A program made the position numbers and the translations under genes. From assembly GCA_947374125.1 (NCBI GenBank), contig CANCAR010000106.1:1-9189 (forward strand): 9,189 bases of DNA. Direction: 5' to 3'. This document shows positions 1 to 7,602 of this stretch, one piece after another. The notes below the pieces were generated by a model. It did not search any database and had not been told where the DNA came from. It saw only the letters and a list, made by a program, of their open reading frames with translations. Position 1 is the first letter of the stretch; the number at the start of each line of letters is the position of its first letter. The DNA comes from Hyphomicrobiales bacterium (GTDB lineage: Bacteria; Pseudomonadota; Alphaproteobacteria; Rhizobiales; Beijerinckiaceae).

Positions 1-777
1 CTTGCCGCCATGGCCTACAAATATTCGATCGGCCAGCCCTTCGTCTATCCGCAAAACGACCTCGATTACACGTCCAACTTCTTACGGATGTGCTTTGCCG
101 TGCCGTGCGAGGAATACAAGGTCAATCCGGTGCTCTCGCGCGCCCTTGACCGGATCTTCATCTTGCACGCCGACCATGAGCAGAATGCTTCCACCTCAAC
201 CGTTCGCCTCGCTGGCTCATCGGGCGCCAACCCGTTTGCCTGCATTGCAGCAGGTGTTGCCTGCCTTTGGGGCCCTGCCCATGGCGGCGCCAACGAGGCG
301 GCGCTCAAAATGCTGCAAGAAATCGGAACGGTTGACCGCATTCCGCATTATATCGCCCGTGCGAAGGACAAGAACGATCCGTTTCGCCTGATGGGCTTCG
401 GCCATCGCGTCTATAAAAACTACGATCCACGCGCCAAAATCATGCAGAAGACCGCGCATGAAGTGCTCAATGAGCTTGGCATCAAGGATGATCCGCTACT
501 TGATATCGCGATTGAGTTAGAGCGCATCGCTCTGAGCGACCCCTATTTCATCGAGAAAAAGCTCTATCCGAATGTGGATTTCTATTCGGGCATTACACTT
601 AAGGCGATGGGTTTCCCGACCTCGATGTTCACCGCGCTCTTCGCGCTGGCGCGCACGGTTGGCTGGATCGCACAGTGGAAAGAAATGATTGAGGATCCAT
701 CGCAAAAAATTGGCCGCCCTCGCCAGCTCTACACAGGCTCACCCAAGCGCGATTACGTCCCATCCCATATGCGTTGA
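1..777 (+). CDS. gltA: Citrate synthase, C-terminal part (5' end outside window)
   Basis: Type II citrate synthase condenses acetyl-CoA with oxaloacetate to citrate in the cytoplasm, the entry step of the TCA cycle. The frame is open from base 1 (Leu-Ala-Ala-Met...), and the segment AAMAYKYSIGQPF matches the middle of the family, so the Met at base 10 is internal and not a start. About 258 residues are visible of the usual 425-435. Counting from that Met, I see HADHEQN (His56), GPAHGGANE (His91), GFGHRVYKNYDPR (His132) and NVDFYSG (Asp190). These correspond to E. coli His229, His264, His305 and Asp362, so the active site is complete. The C-terminus (WIAQWKEMIEDPSQKIGRPR, then QLYTG) is typical of alphaproteobacterial enzymes. 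The gene converges on lpxB with 63 nt between stops, including a terminator hairpin. Its bases are more GC-rich than the genes to the right. Identification is near certain. Confidence 0.97.
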   Translation, partial: LAAMAYKYSIGQPFVYPQNDLDYTSNFLRMCFAVPCEEYKVNPVLSRALDRIFILHADHEQNASTSTVRLAGSSGANPFACIAAGVACLWGPAHGGANEAALKMLQEIGTVDRIPHYIARAKDKNDPFRLMGFGHRVYKNYDPRAKIMQKTAHEVLNELGIKDDPLLDIAIELERIALSDPYFIEKKLYPNVDFYSGITLKAMGFPTSMFTALFALARTVGWIAQWKEMIEDPSQKIGRPRQLYTGSPKRDYVPSHMR

Positions 778-798
778 GATAAAGGGTAATTTATAGAG

Positions 799-832
799 AA
801 AAAAGGAGATGCCCGTAGCATCTCTTTTTTTT
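799..832. terminator. Bidirectional intrinsic terminator between gltA and lpxB
   Basis: A perfect 7-bp stem, GAGATGC (806-812) with GCATCTC (818-824), encloses the 5-nt loop CCGTA. Six A residues (799-804) precede it and eight T residues (825-832) follow it. Read on the plus strand it is a GC-containing hairpin followed by a U-tract, 29 nt after the gltA stop. Read on the minus strand, the A-tract becomes the U-tract, 17 nt beyond the lpxB stop. The symmetry and the convergent genes fit one terminator serving both transcripts. Confidence 0.88.
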
Positions 833-840
833 CTAACCCA

Positions 841-2019
841 TTACTTTGTTGCTCGATCAAGCATCCCAAGGATGACATCTGCAGCTTTATTGCTAGGACT
901 GCTTTCGCCAATAGCCATAGCTCCGTCAAGGCGCAAAAAGCCATCCATTTGACGCTTGCGTTGTGAAGTATCGGTCAAAAGCGGCAATAGGTCGGCCGTT
1001 AACTGCTCGGAATTGCAATCGGCCTGAATCCTTTCAGGGATAACGTTTTCCCCAATAATGAGATTAGGAAGTACGATCGACGGCACATGAATAAAATGCC
1101 GGATTTGCCCCTCAACGCGACCCACGCGATAGCCAACCGCCATTGGGACATGAGCCAGCGCCAATTCTAAGGTGACCGTGCCTGAAGCCGCAAGCGCCGC
1201 TCGAGCTTTTCGAAAGGCCAGATATTTCTCATTTTCACCTGACACTACTTGAGGCTTGATCGGCCAATCCTTAATCGAACCTTCAATTGACGCTCTGAGG
1301 TGGTCAACGGCCGGTAAAACGAAATTAATCGGGTCATCATACGCAGCTGTTGTCCGAACGAGCACATCACGAAAAATAGGCATTAACCGCGTAATTTCAG
1401 ACCGCCGACTTCCCGGCAATACGACGACACAGGGTGGTTCCGTTTGGCGCGCCATCACTTCACGCGGACTCGGACGCAAAACATCCAATCGCTCGATCAA
1501 CGGATGGCCGACATAAGTACAGGATGGGCCACCTAAACGCTGATGGGCGGCAGGCTCAAAGGGCAGGATCGCCAGAACCTGATCTATGTAAGCCTTCATC
1601 TTCTTTGCCCGCCCCGGCCGCCAAGCCCAGACGGTTGGGCTCACATAGTCAATGATCGGCGTATCCCGGCGAATAGCGCGAAACCGTTTGGCGACGCGAT
1701 GGGTAAAATCAGGGCTGTCGATAACAACAAGTATATCCGGCTTGAACGCGATCAACGCATCAGCCGTTTCGCGGATCCGACGCAATAAGGATGGTAGCCG
1801 CTTAATCACGGGAACGATGCCCATAACGGCAATTTCCTCTAGCGGAAACAGGCTTTTGAGCCCAAGTGACTGCATAGCAGGGCCTGCTGTTCCAAAAAAC
1901 ATCAACGACCGATCCGAAAGTTTCAGACGCAATGCTGAAACCAGCTTAGCCCCAAGGGCATCGCCCGAAACCTCGCCAACGATAATTCCAATCCGGAGCT
2001 CTGGCATGGCCGGGGTCAT
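841..2019 (-). CDS. lpxB: Lipid-A-disaccharide synthase LpxB
   Basis: LpxB is a peripheral-membrane GT-B glycosyltransferase (family GT19). It joins UDP-2,3-diacylglucosamine and lipid X by a beta-1,6 bond to form the lipid A disaccharide 1-phosphate, releasing UDP. The 392 residues match the usual 380-395. Visible family motifs in order: GEVSGDALGAK (15-25, N-terminal nucleotide-fold loop), VVIDSPDF (98-105, containing the conserved Asp of the E. coli Asp98 region), YVSPTVWAWRPGR (125-137), YVGHPL (169-174), LPGSRRSEI (201-209), ASGTVTLELAL then VPMAVGYRV (278-299), and LPNLIIGENVIPERIQ (317-332, donor-side C-terminal lobe). The ATG at 2019 overlaps the lpxI TGA as ATGA, and the preceding Shine-Dalgarno is weak (GGGTG about 10 nt away), so coupled re-initiation after lpxI is likely. 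Met5 is a possible alternative start. It is the last gene of the operon. Confidence 0.96.
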   Translation of the reverse strand: MTPAMPELRIGIIVGEVSGDALGAKLVSALRLKLSDRSLMFFGTAGPAMQSLGLKSLFPLEEIAVMGIVPVIKRLPSLLRRIRETADALIAFKPDILVVIDSPDFTHRVAKRFRAIRRDTPIIDYVSPTVWAWRPGRAKKMKAYIDQVLAILPFEPAAHQRLGGPSCTYVGHPLIERLDVLRPSPREVMARQTEPPCVVVLPGSRRSEITRLMPIFRDVLVRTTAAYDDPINFVLPAVDHLRASIEGSIKDWPIKPQVVSGENEKYLAFRKARAALAASGTVTLELALAHVPMAVGYRVGRVEGQIRHFIHVPSIVLPNLIIGENVIPERIQADCNSEQLTADLLPLLTDTSQRKRQMDGFLRLDGAMAIGESSPSNKAADVILGMLDRATK

Positions 2020-2873
2020 GACGGTTCAACACCCAGAACAAAAAGACCCGCCCGATCAGCCTCTTGCTTTAAGAGGCGGCGATGGATGAACACGACCTCA
2101 CCGGCCAAAACCGCAATGCCCGCAAGACCGGCAGCTTTCGCTGTTTTGATCGTACGAGGCCCAATGGCGGGCAAATCGACCCGCCGATCCTGTCCCGGCT
2201 TGGTTGCCTTGACCAAAATGGCTGAACCGCTCTCTAAAATAACACGCCGATTTTTTTGGATCTGACGCACCCGCTCCAACATCGCATCAGTCCCCTCGGG
2301 ACCTTCAATCGCCAAGATGCGACCGCTTGCGACGACAACGCCCTGACCAAGGTCATATTGCCCCATATCGCTAAGGCACGACAAAGCGAGTTTAATATCA
2401 GCCGATGCTGTAGCCGGCACAGGCACCGCCCCAAGAAGGCCGATGGGTGCCAGCAAATCGGACGCAACCTCATCTACACCAATCACCTTGAAATCATGTT
2501 CTTCCAAGAGCCGAATGACCCCCCGCAGGATACGGTCGTCGCCCCCACTAACGATACGGCGCAATTCATCGCGGTTACGAAAAAACGCATACACGGACAA
2601 GAGCGCCATAGGGCCAGGCCGAGCAACGCCGCCGCCGAGGATAACCCGTTCAACATGGTTCTCACGTAACAACGTAATAATGCGCTTGGGATCGAGCATA
2701 TCGGCCCAAGCATGCCGGGTATTTTTTAAGGCATCGTCTCGCGGGCTAACAAAACCTCGCAAACACACGATAAAGGGCTCATGCCCCGCCCGACAAAGTG
2801 ATTCATTAATTTCGAAGGGAAAACCGCCGCTTCCCGCGATAATGCCAATCCGCGTGCCGGAACTTCCGGACAA
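2016..2873 (-). CDS. lpxI: UDP-2,3-diacylglucosamine pyrophosphatase LpxI (DUF1009 family)
   Basis: LpxI hydrolyses UDP-2,3-diacylglucosamine to lipid X and UMP, supplying the acceptor used by LpxB. It replaces LpxH in most alphaproteobacteria and is unrelated to it in fold. The 285-residue product shows the N-terminal glycine-rich start GIIAGSGGFPFEI (10-22), GGGVARPGP (80-88), SGGDDRILRGVI (109-120), IEGPEGTDAML (189-199) and the C-terminal catalytic-domain motif RVDLPAIGPRTI (231-242). Asp233 in that motif probably equals the catalytic Asp225 of the Caulobacter enzyme. The start codon is TTG at 2873: no ATG or GTG lies between it and the family's conserved N-terminus, the next Met is residue 59, and a strong AAAGGAAGG lies 8 nt upstream. 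The gene begins 4 nt after the lpxA stop and its TGA overlaps the lpxB ATG, so it lies where the substrate flow predicts. Confidence 0.94.
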   Translation of the reverse strand: MSGSSGTRIGIIAGSGGFPFEINESLCRAGHEPFIVCLRGFVSPRDDALKNTRHAWADMLDPKRIITLLRENHVERVILGGGVARPGPMALLSVYAFFRNRDELRRIVSGGDDRILRGVIRLLEEHDFKVIGVDEVASDLLAPIGLLGAVPVPATASADIKLALSCLSDMGQYDLGQGVVVASGRILAIEGPEGTDAMLERVRQIQKNRRVILESGSAILVKATKPGQDRRVDLPAIGPRTIKTAKAAGLAGIAVLAGEVVFIHRRLLKQEADRAGLFVLGVEPS

Positions 2874-2877
2874 AGGT

Positions 2878-3687
2878 TCAGCCTTCCTTTGAATCGCGGG
2901 GGGTGCAAACAGACCGCGTGCCGCTGTCTCTTAAAAAATCAACGATTTCAACAACGATCGGATCTTTCTCAAAATCATTCGCGACGTCTTCGATGCGCTC
3001 TTGCAACGTACCTTCCTCGGCAAAAAGAAGCCGATAGGCGCGCCTGATCTCCTGAATGGCCTCCCGCGAAAATCCGCGGCGTTTTAGCCCTACCATGTTC
3101 AAGCCCGCCAAATGCGCCCGATTACCAAGCGCAATCCCATAAGGGATCACATCATTTTCTACGCCCGACAATCCGCCAATAAAGGCATGCGCCCCGATCC
3201 GGCAAAACTGATGAACGGCCGATCCGCCGCCTAAAATCGCGTAATCACCGACATGGCAATGCCCCGCCAACATCACGTTATTCGAGAAAATGACATCGTT
3301 GCCGATGATACAATCATGCGCAACATGTGAATTCGCAAGAAAGGTACAGCGGTCGCCTACCCGCGTTACCAAGCCCCCGCCCTCGGTTCCAGGGTTCATA
3401 GTGACACCTTCCCGGATCAGACAATTTGCACCAATCTCCAGAACTGACTCTTCGCCGTGATATTTCAAATCTTGGGGAATGTGGCCGATTGAAGCAAAGG
3501 GAAAAATCCTCGCCTGTGGGCCAACCTTGGTTCGCCCTGAAAGCGCGACATGGCTCACCAATTCGGAACCGTCTCCCAGTTCAACGTCAGAACCAATCGT
3601 GCAAAACGGACCGATGGTAACCCCAACACCGAGTTTTGCACTCGGATCAACAACCGACAAAGCGTGAATACGCGTCTCTTGTGACAT
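2878..3687 (-). CDS. lpxA: UDP-N-acetylglucosamine O-acyltransferase LpxA
   Basis: LpxA transfers a 3-hydroxyacyl group from acyl carrier protein to the 3-OH of UDP-GlcNAc, the first and reversible step of lipid A synthesis, as a cytoplasmic trimer. The 269 residues (E. coli has 262) begin with a left-handed beta-helix of hexapeptide repeats through about residue 190. They end in an alpha-helical domain with the characteristic GLKRRGFSREAIQEIRRAYR (200-219). Catalytic His124 lies in ANSHVAHDC (118-126) and corresponds to E. coli His125. VHQF (158-161) carries the His160 equivalent. The acyl-length ruler position (E. coli Gly173) is Gly172 here, in IGGLSGV, which leaves the acyl pocket deep. 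The ATG at 3687 follows AAGAG at 6 nt, and the gene starts 11 nt after the fabZ stop. The short tail after residue 255 is not conserved with E. coli. Confidence 0.97.
   Translation of the reverse strand: MSQETRIHALSVVDPSAKLGVGVTIGPFCTIGSDVELGDGSELVSHVALSGRTKVGPQARIFPFASIGHIPQDLKYHGEESVLEIGANCLIREGVTMNPGTEGGGLVTRVGDRCTFLANSHVAHDCIIGNDVIFSNNVMLAGHCHVGDYAILGGGSAVHQFCRIGAHAFIGGLSGVENDVIPYGIALGNRAHLAGLNMVGLKRRGFSREAIQEIRRAYRLLFAEEGTLQERIEDVANDFEKDPIVVEIVDFLRDSGTRSVCTPRDSKEG
2882..2890 (-). promoter_or_regulatory. Ribosome binding site deciding the TTG start of lpxI
   Basis: The minus strand reads AAAGGAAGG, then 8 nt (CTGAACCT), then TTG. It lies inside the last codons of lpxA. Its strength and ideal spacing support TTG at 2873 as the start, where no usual ATG is available. 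Confidence 0.75.
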
Positions 3688-3698
3688 GGCCAGCTCTT

Positions 3699-4157
3699 TC
3701 AGTTAACCAGCATCGCACTGAGTTCAGCCTCGCAAACGATCTTGCCATCCACTTTAGCAACACCCTGGAACCACCACATATTCGCCCGTTGGCGTAATTT
3801 TTTGAGGTGGTAATGCACCTGATCACCCGGTCCAACAGGCTTTCTGAACTTCGCATTATCGATCGTCATAAAGTAAACGATGCTGGGTGCAGCACCATCC
3901 TTTGACGCAACGCACAGCGCACCAGCCGTCTGCGCCATCCCTTCAATCAACATCACGCCGGGCATAACCGGCTTACCCGGAAAATGTCCGTTGAATTGCG
4001 GCTCATTGAACGTGACATTCTTAATGCCAATACAGGAATCATCCCCATCCATTTCAATGATCTTATCAACCAACAAGAACGGGTAACGATGGGGCAATAA
4101 CTCGAGAATCCGAATAATATCGGCTGTACCGAGTTCTCGCTTTTCCGTCTCACTCAT
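3699..4157 (-). CDS. fabZ: 3-hydroxyacyl-[acyl-carrier-protein] dehydratase FabZ
   Basis: FabZ dehydrates (3R)-hydroxyacyl-ACP to trans-2-enoyl-ACP in fatty acid elongation. It competes with LpxA and LpxD for the same hydroxyacyl-ACP pool, which explains its place between their genes. The 152-residue product is a single hot-dog fold and matches E. coli FabZ (151) in length. I see LELLPHRYPFLLVD (18-31), then GHFPGKPVMPGV (57-68) with catalytic His58, IEGMAQTAG (71-79) with catalytic Glu72, and the C-terminal VDGKIVCEAEL (136-146). I chose the ATG at 4157 because GGAG lies 7 nt upstream and it gives the family length. The frame is also open to 4214, but those 19 extra residues would lie wholly within lpxD. 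The gene overlaps the end of lpxD by 8 nt, suggesting coupled translation. No residue appears to be missing. Confidence 0.96.
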   Translation of the reverse strand: MSETEKRELGTADIIRILELLPHRYPFLLVDKIIEMDGDDSCIGIKNVTFNEPQFNGHFPGKPVMPGVMLIEGMAQTAGALCVASKDGAAPSIVYFMTIDNAKFRKPVGPGDQVHYHLKKLRQRANMWWFQGVAKVDGKIVCEAELSAMLVN

Positions 4158-5271
4158 CGTCAATCTCCGTTTTATTTCCAGATACGCCATCGGCGACATG
4201 CTTTTTACCGCCACGCGTCTGACGAGCTAAACGCGCCATGGCGGCAACTTCTCTAAACCATTGTTTGATCGGACGAGCCGGATAACCACCAACTTTAGAA
4301 CCCGCCGGTAAATCTGAAATCACCGCGCTACTGCCCGCAATTTGGCTACCACGTCCAATCTTTGCGTGACCGGTAATGCCGACCTGACCACCCATTACCA
4401 CGAAATCACCAATTTCCGTGCTACCTGCAATTCCCGATTGAGCGGCAATGACACAGTGCCGTCCAACGACGACATTGTGGGCAATATGAACCATATTATC
4501 AATCTTCGACCCCTCCCCTACAATCGTATCCCGGATACCACCGCGATCAATCGTTACATTGGCGCCGAGTTCAACTTTATCCTGTAGAATAACCCGGCCA
4601 ATCTGCGGCACCTTCAAATGCCCTTCCCGACCCATAGCGAAGCCAAAACCGTCTTGCCCCAACGACGTACCAGAATGGATAATCACACCATTTCCAATCA
4701 GCGCGTGAATGATCGTCACATTGGAACCGATATGGCAATTCCGCCCAATTTTTACCAAGGGGCCAATCACTGTGTTCGCAGCAATCGTCGTCCCCTCGCC
4801 AATTTCAGCACCGGGACCGATTACCACGCCAGGATCTAACGACACCCCTGCTTCAAGTCGCGCGTCAGAATGAACCGTCGATCCGGGGAAAATACCCAAC
4901 TGCCCAAACACAGGCAACGGAAACGCAGCCTCCGGAAACAAAGCCATCGCCGCTTTTGCAAAGGCGGCATAAGGCTGGCCAACCACGAGGGCAGCCGTAC
5001 CGTCCGGAACATGTTCTGCATCGCCCGCGGTTACGAAACACGCGCCAGCGCGAGTTTCCTTTAACTGAAACCGATAACGAGGGTTATCAAGAAACGTAAC
5101 ATCCGACCGCCTAGCATTATCAAGCGGAGCAACACCATTAATTAAGGCAGAACAATCGACCGTTGACGCTACCGACGCCCCCGTTAGATCAACAAGGTCG
5201 GAAAGGCGAAGGGTCGCAAGCCCGAAAAATACGCCGTCCACCGGTGTTGCCAAAGCCCGTAAATCCGCCAC
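4150..5271 (-). CDS. lpxD: UDP-3-O-acylglucosamine N-acyltransferase LpxD
   Basis: LpxD adds the second 3-hydroxyacyl chain, from ACP to the 2-amino group of UDP-3-O-acyl-GlcN, giving UDP-2,3-diacylglucosamine. Domains in order: an N-terminal uridine-binding domain (about 20-115, with VTFLDNPRYRFQL at 58-70), a left-handed beta-helix of hexapeptide repeats (about 125-325), and a C-terminal helix (QWFREVAAMARLARQ). Catalytic His265 lies in VHIAHNVVVG (261-270) and matches E. coli His239. QDGFGFAM (206-213) and ANVTIDRGGIRDTIVG (237-252) are family signatures. The length of 373 exceeds E. coli's 341 because of a longer N-terminus and a charged tail of about 20 residues. The start is uncertain: GTG at 5271 is the first candidate but lacks a clear Shine-Dalgarno; TTG at 5253 or GTG at 5241 would still keep the domain intact. 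It begins 26 nt after bamA. Confidence 0.95.
   Translation of the reverse strand: MADLRALATPVDGVFFGLATLRLSDLVDLTGASVASTVDCSALINGVAPLDNARRSDVTFLDNPRYRFQLKETRAGACFVTAGDAEHVPDGTAALVVGQPYAAFAKAAMALFPEAAFPLPVFGQLGIFPGSTVHSDARLEAGVSLDPGVVIGPGAEIGEGTTIAANTVIGPLVKIGRNCHIGSNVTIIHALIGNGVIIHSGTSLGQDGFGFAMGREGHLKVPQIGRVILQDKVELGANVTIDRGGIRDTIVGEGSKIDNMVHIAHNVVVGRHCVIAAQSGIAGSTEIGDFVVMGGQVGITGHAKIGRGSQIAGSSAVISDLPAGSKVGGYPARPIKQWFREVAAMARLARQTRGGKKHVADGVSGNKTEIDDE
4165..4168 (-). promoter_or_regulatory. Ribosome binding site deciding the fabZ start
   Basis: The minus strand reads ACGGAGA followed by TTGACG and ATG (4157-4155). GGAG at 4168-4165 is 7 nt from the ATG. It lies inside the final lpxD codons and favours this start over the upstream in-frame ATG at 4214. 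Confidence 0.65.
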
Positions 5272-5297
5272 TCTTGCTGCAGGAAACCGAAGACGCG

Positions 5298-7574
5298 TCA
5301 GAATACCGAGCCTGCAGAGAAACGGAACACCTGCGTCTGATCAACCTCATTCTTCGTTAAAGGGAACGCGAAGTCCAAGCGAATGGGCCCGATCGGCGAG
5401 GACCACAATATGCCTGTACCAACCGACGTACGGATCGATCGGTCATCACCAACTACCGCAACGCCCGTACCATTCCCTGAATAGCCAAACAACGTACCGG
5501 CATCAGCAAACACAGCGCCCTTAATACCAACTTCGCGCGGCAGACCTAACAGCGGGAACTGCAGTTCAGAGGAAGCACCGAAATAGGTTGTACCACCCAA
5601 GGCATTACGCGCCACAGACGTTGTGCTGTCGCGTGCGCCAATACCCGACGGCGAGAAGCCACGTACCAAGTCAGGTCCCAAGAAGAAACTGTCGATAATA
5701 CGCAGATTATCAGAATAAATGTAGCCGGCCTGACCATGCAGCAAGGCTACGAAATTATCCGAAATTTCGCGGTAATACCGCACCTCGCCAGTTGTCTTGA
5801 TGTAACGAGAATCGCCGCCTAAGCCCGCCACGTCCTGCTTCAATTCGCTCAACTGACCCGACCTAGGGTTGTTAATATTATCAAGCGTATTGTAGCTTAA
5901 GGTATAGCCCACGGCTGATGTCAGATTGTTTCCTTCAGCACTTTTGATAGCAACCGACGCGTTCGCCGCATCTGACACCGTGAGATTGTTGTTATAAAGC
6001 GAATACCGCCCCGTAACGCTGAACTCCTCGGTCAGAGGCACACCCAAACGAAGCGTACCACCGGTCTTCACATTCGAATAATAGGCGTAACGCGAATTAT
6101 CGTTCTCTTTGGAATATACGTCGAAACCACCGGCCAAACGGCGATCCAAGAAATAAGGTTCGGTGAAATTAAATTCCACGCCCTTGGTATACTGACCAGT
6201 TGAGGCACGAACGCGCGCATATTGGCCGCGGCCCATCAAATTTGCTTCGGAAACACCAACCTCGGCCAACACGCCCTCTGTGGTGGAATAACCGCCACCG
6301 ACCGAGAATTGACCTGTCGACTTATCCTCAACCTCAACATTCACAATAACACGATCAGGCGTCGAGCCCGGCTCGTTCGAAATGCGAACGGTTTTGAAAA
6401 AGCCGAGATTATTCAACCGCCGCACAGTGCGATCAATCAACACCTTGTTATAGGCATCACCCTCACCGATATCGAATTCACGACGGATGACAAAATCGCG
6501 TGTCCGTGAGTTTCCGCGCACGTTGATGCGTTCGATATAAACACGAGCACCTTCTTCCACCACAAAGGACAACTTGATGGTTGCCGTCTCAGGGTCGCGA
6601 TCACCCTTCGGACGAACTTGCGAGAAGGCATAACCACGCGAGGACACCTCGGTTGTGATGCCCAAAATCGATTTCTCAACCAAATCGGAATTATAAACAT
6701 CACCGGGAGAAAGCTGAACGCGCCCGCGCAGCATCTCAGGCGTAATCTCCACAATCTTCGATACGACTGAGATATCTCCAACTCTGTATAGTTTTCCTTC
6801 TTCTACCGAGATAACCACGCGATATCCGGCTGCCGCATCGTCATAATCTACCTTTGTGTCCGTCACGCGCATATCCGCATAACCATGCTTAAGGTAGAAG
6901 CGACGAACGAGTTCGGCGTCAGCTGCTAACCGATCTGGATCATAAACGTCCGATGTTTTAATCCAAGAAAGCCAATTGCTCTCGGTCGTCTGCATTTCAT
7001 CGCGCAGGCGCCCCGAGGAGAAAGTGCTATTACCGACAAACTCAATCGATTTTACGCCCGTCTTTCGACCCTCATCGACCGTGAACACGACATCGATCCG
7101 TCCATTTTCAAGCGGAACAATGCGCGACTTCACGTCAACACTCGAACGACCAACGCGCTGATAGATTTCCTTGATCCGCAGGATGTCGGCATCCAGCGCC
7201 GCTTGCGTAAACGAACCGCGCGGCTTCAACTGCAGTTCACCCTCAAACACTTCCGACTTCAAGCGTTTCGTGCCCTCAAAGGCTACTCGGTTGATGATGT
7301 TATTCTCTTTCACCGTCACGATGATCGAGTCACCCTTCTTCACAACATCGACGCTCGAAAACAACCCCGTCGCCAACAAATCCTTTTTCGCCACCTCCGC
7401 CGACTGGCCGGTTACGTAGGATTGAATGGTGGTTGAATCAATTCGGCTATTTCCTTGAACGACAATCGTCTCGGCCTGAGCAGATACCGCAAATCCTGTC
7501 GAAAGGATAAGGATCGCGAAAGATGCGAACATCATCATGCGGCCGATAGCGAAAAAGGTTTTGGCAATAGACAT
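5298..7574 (-). CDS. bamA: Outer membrane protein assembly factor BamA
   Basis: BamA (Omp85 family) is the core of the BAM complex and folds beta-barrel proteins into the outer membrane. The 758-residue product starts with a signal peptide (hydrophobic stretch about 14-30, probable cleavage after SAQA, residue 34). Five POTRA domains follow, at roughly 35-92, 95-169, 172-260, 262-342 and 345-418, with GN/GT turns such as VQGNSRI, FEGTKRL, FVGNSTF and VRGNSRT. A 16-strand barrel (about 419-758) contains the Omp85 hallmark VRGF (637-640) and ends in a terminal Phe (FRFSAGSVF), the usual beta-signal. I chose ATG 7574 because it starts directly before a normal signal peptide. GTG 7610 would add 12 non-hydrophobic residues and has no Shine-Dalgarno. 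POTRA1 looks about 8 residues shorter than usual. No skp gene follows, as is normal in alphaproteobacteria. Confidence 0.96.
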   Translation of the reverse strand: MSIAKTFFAIGRMMMFASFAILILSTGFAVSAQAETIVVQGNSRIDSTTIQSYVTGQSAEVAKKDLLATGLFSSVDVVKKGDSIIVTVKENNIINRVAFEGTKRLKSEVFEGELQLKPRGSFTQAALDADILRIKEIYQRVGRSSVDVKSRIVPLENGRIDVVFTVDEGRKTGVKSIEFVGNSTFSSGRLRDEMQTTESNWLSWIKTSDVYDPDRLAADAELVRRFYLKHGYADMRVTDTKVDYDDAAAGYRVVISVEEGKLYRVGDISVVSKIVEITPEMLRGRVQLSPGDVYNSDLVEKSILGITTEVSSRGYAFSQVRPKGDRDPETATIKLSFVVEEGARVYIERINVRGNSRTRDFVIRREFDIGEGDAYNKVLIDRTVRRLNNLGFFKTVRISNEPGSTPDRVIVNVEVEDKSTGQFSVGGGYSTTEGVLAEVGVSEANLMGRGQYARVRASTGQYTKGVEFNFTEPYFLDRRLAGGFDVYSKENDNSRYAYYSNVKTGGTLRLGVPLTEEFSVTGRYSLYNNNLTVSDAANASVAIKSAEGNNLTSAVGYTLSYNTLDNINNPRSGQLSELKQDVAGLGGDSRYIKTTGEVRYYREISDNFVALLHGQAGYIYSDNLRIIDSFFLGPDLVRGFSPSGIGARDSTTSVARNALGGTTYFGASSELQFPLLGLPREVGIKGAVFADAGTLFGYSGNGTGVAVVGDDRSIRTSVGTGILWSSPIGPIRLDFAFPLTKNEVDQTQVFRFSAGSVF

Positions 7575-7602
7575 TGTAAGAGCATCCCAATCCAAGAAAA
7601 GC

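Noticed and set aside
1652..2892. Plus-strand open frames of 130-150 residues opposite lpxB and lpxI (for example 1652-2089, 2256-2669, 2443-2892)
   Set aside because: They overlap each other and the confirmed genes, show no domain motif and have Arg/Ser/Pro-rich composition typical of antisense frames.
4158..4214. Longer fabZ with ATG at 4214
   Set aside because: It would add 19 residues lying within lpxD and beyond the family's usual length. ATG 4157 has a good GGAG at 7 nt.
2878..5271. Repeated short motifs in lpxA and lpxD, suggestive of a repeat region or recent duplication
   Set aside because: They are the protein hexapeptide repeats of the left-handed beta-helix fold; the DNA does not show direct repeats.
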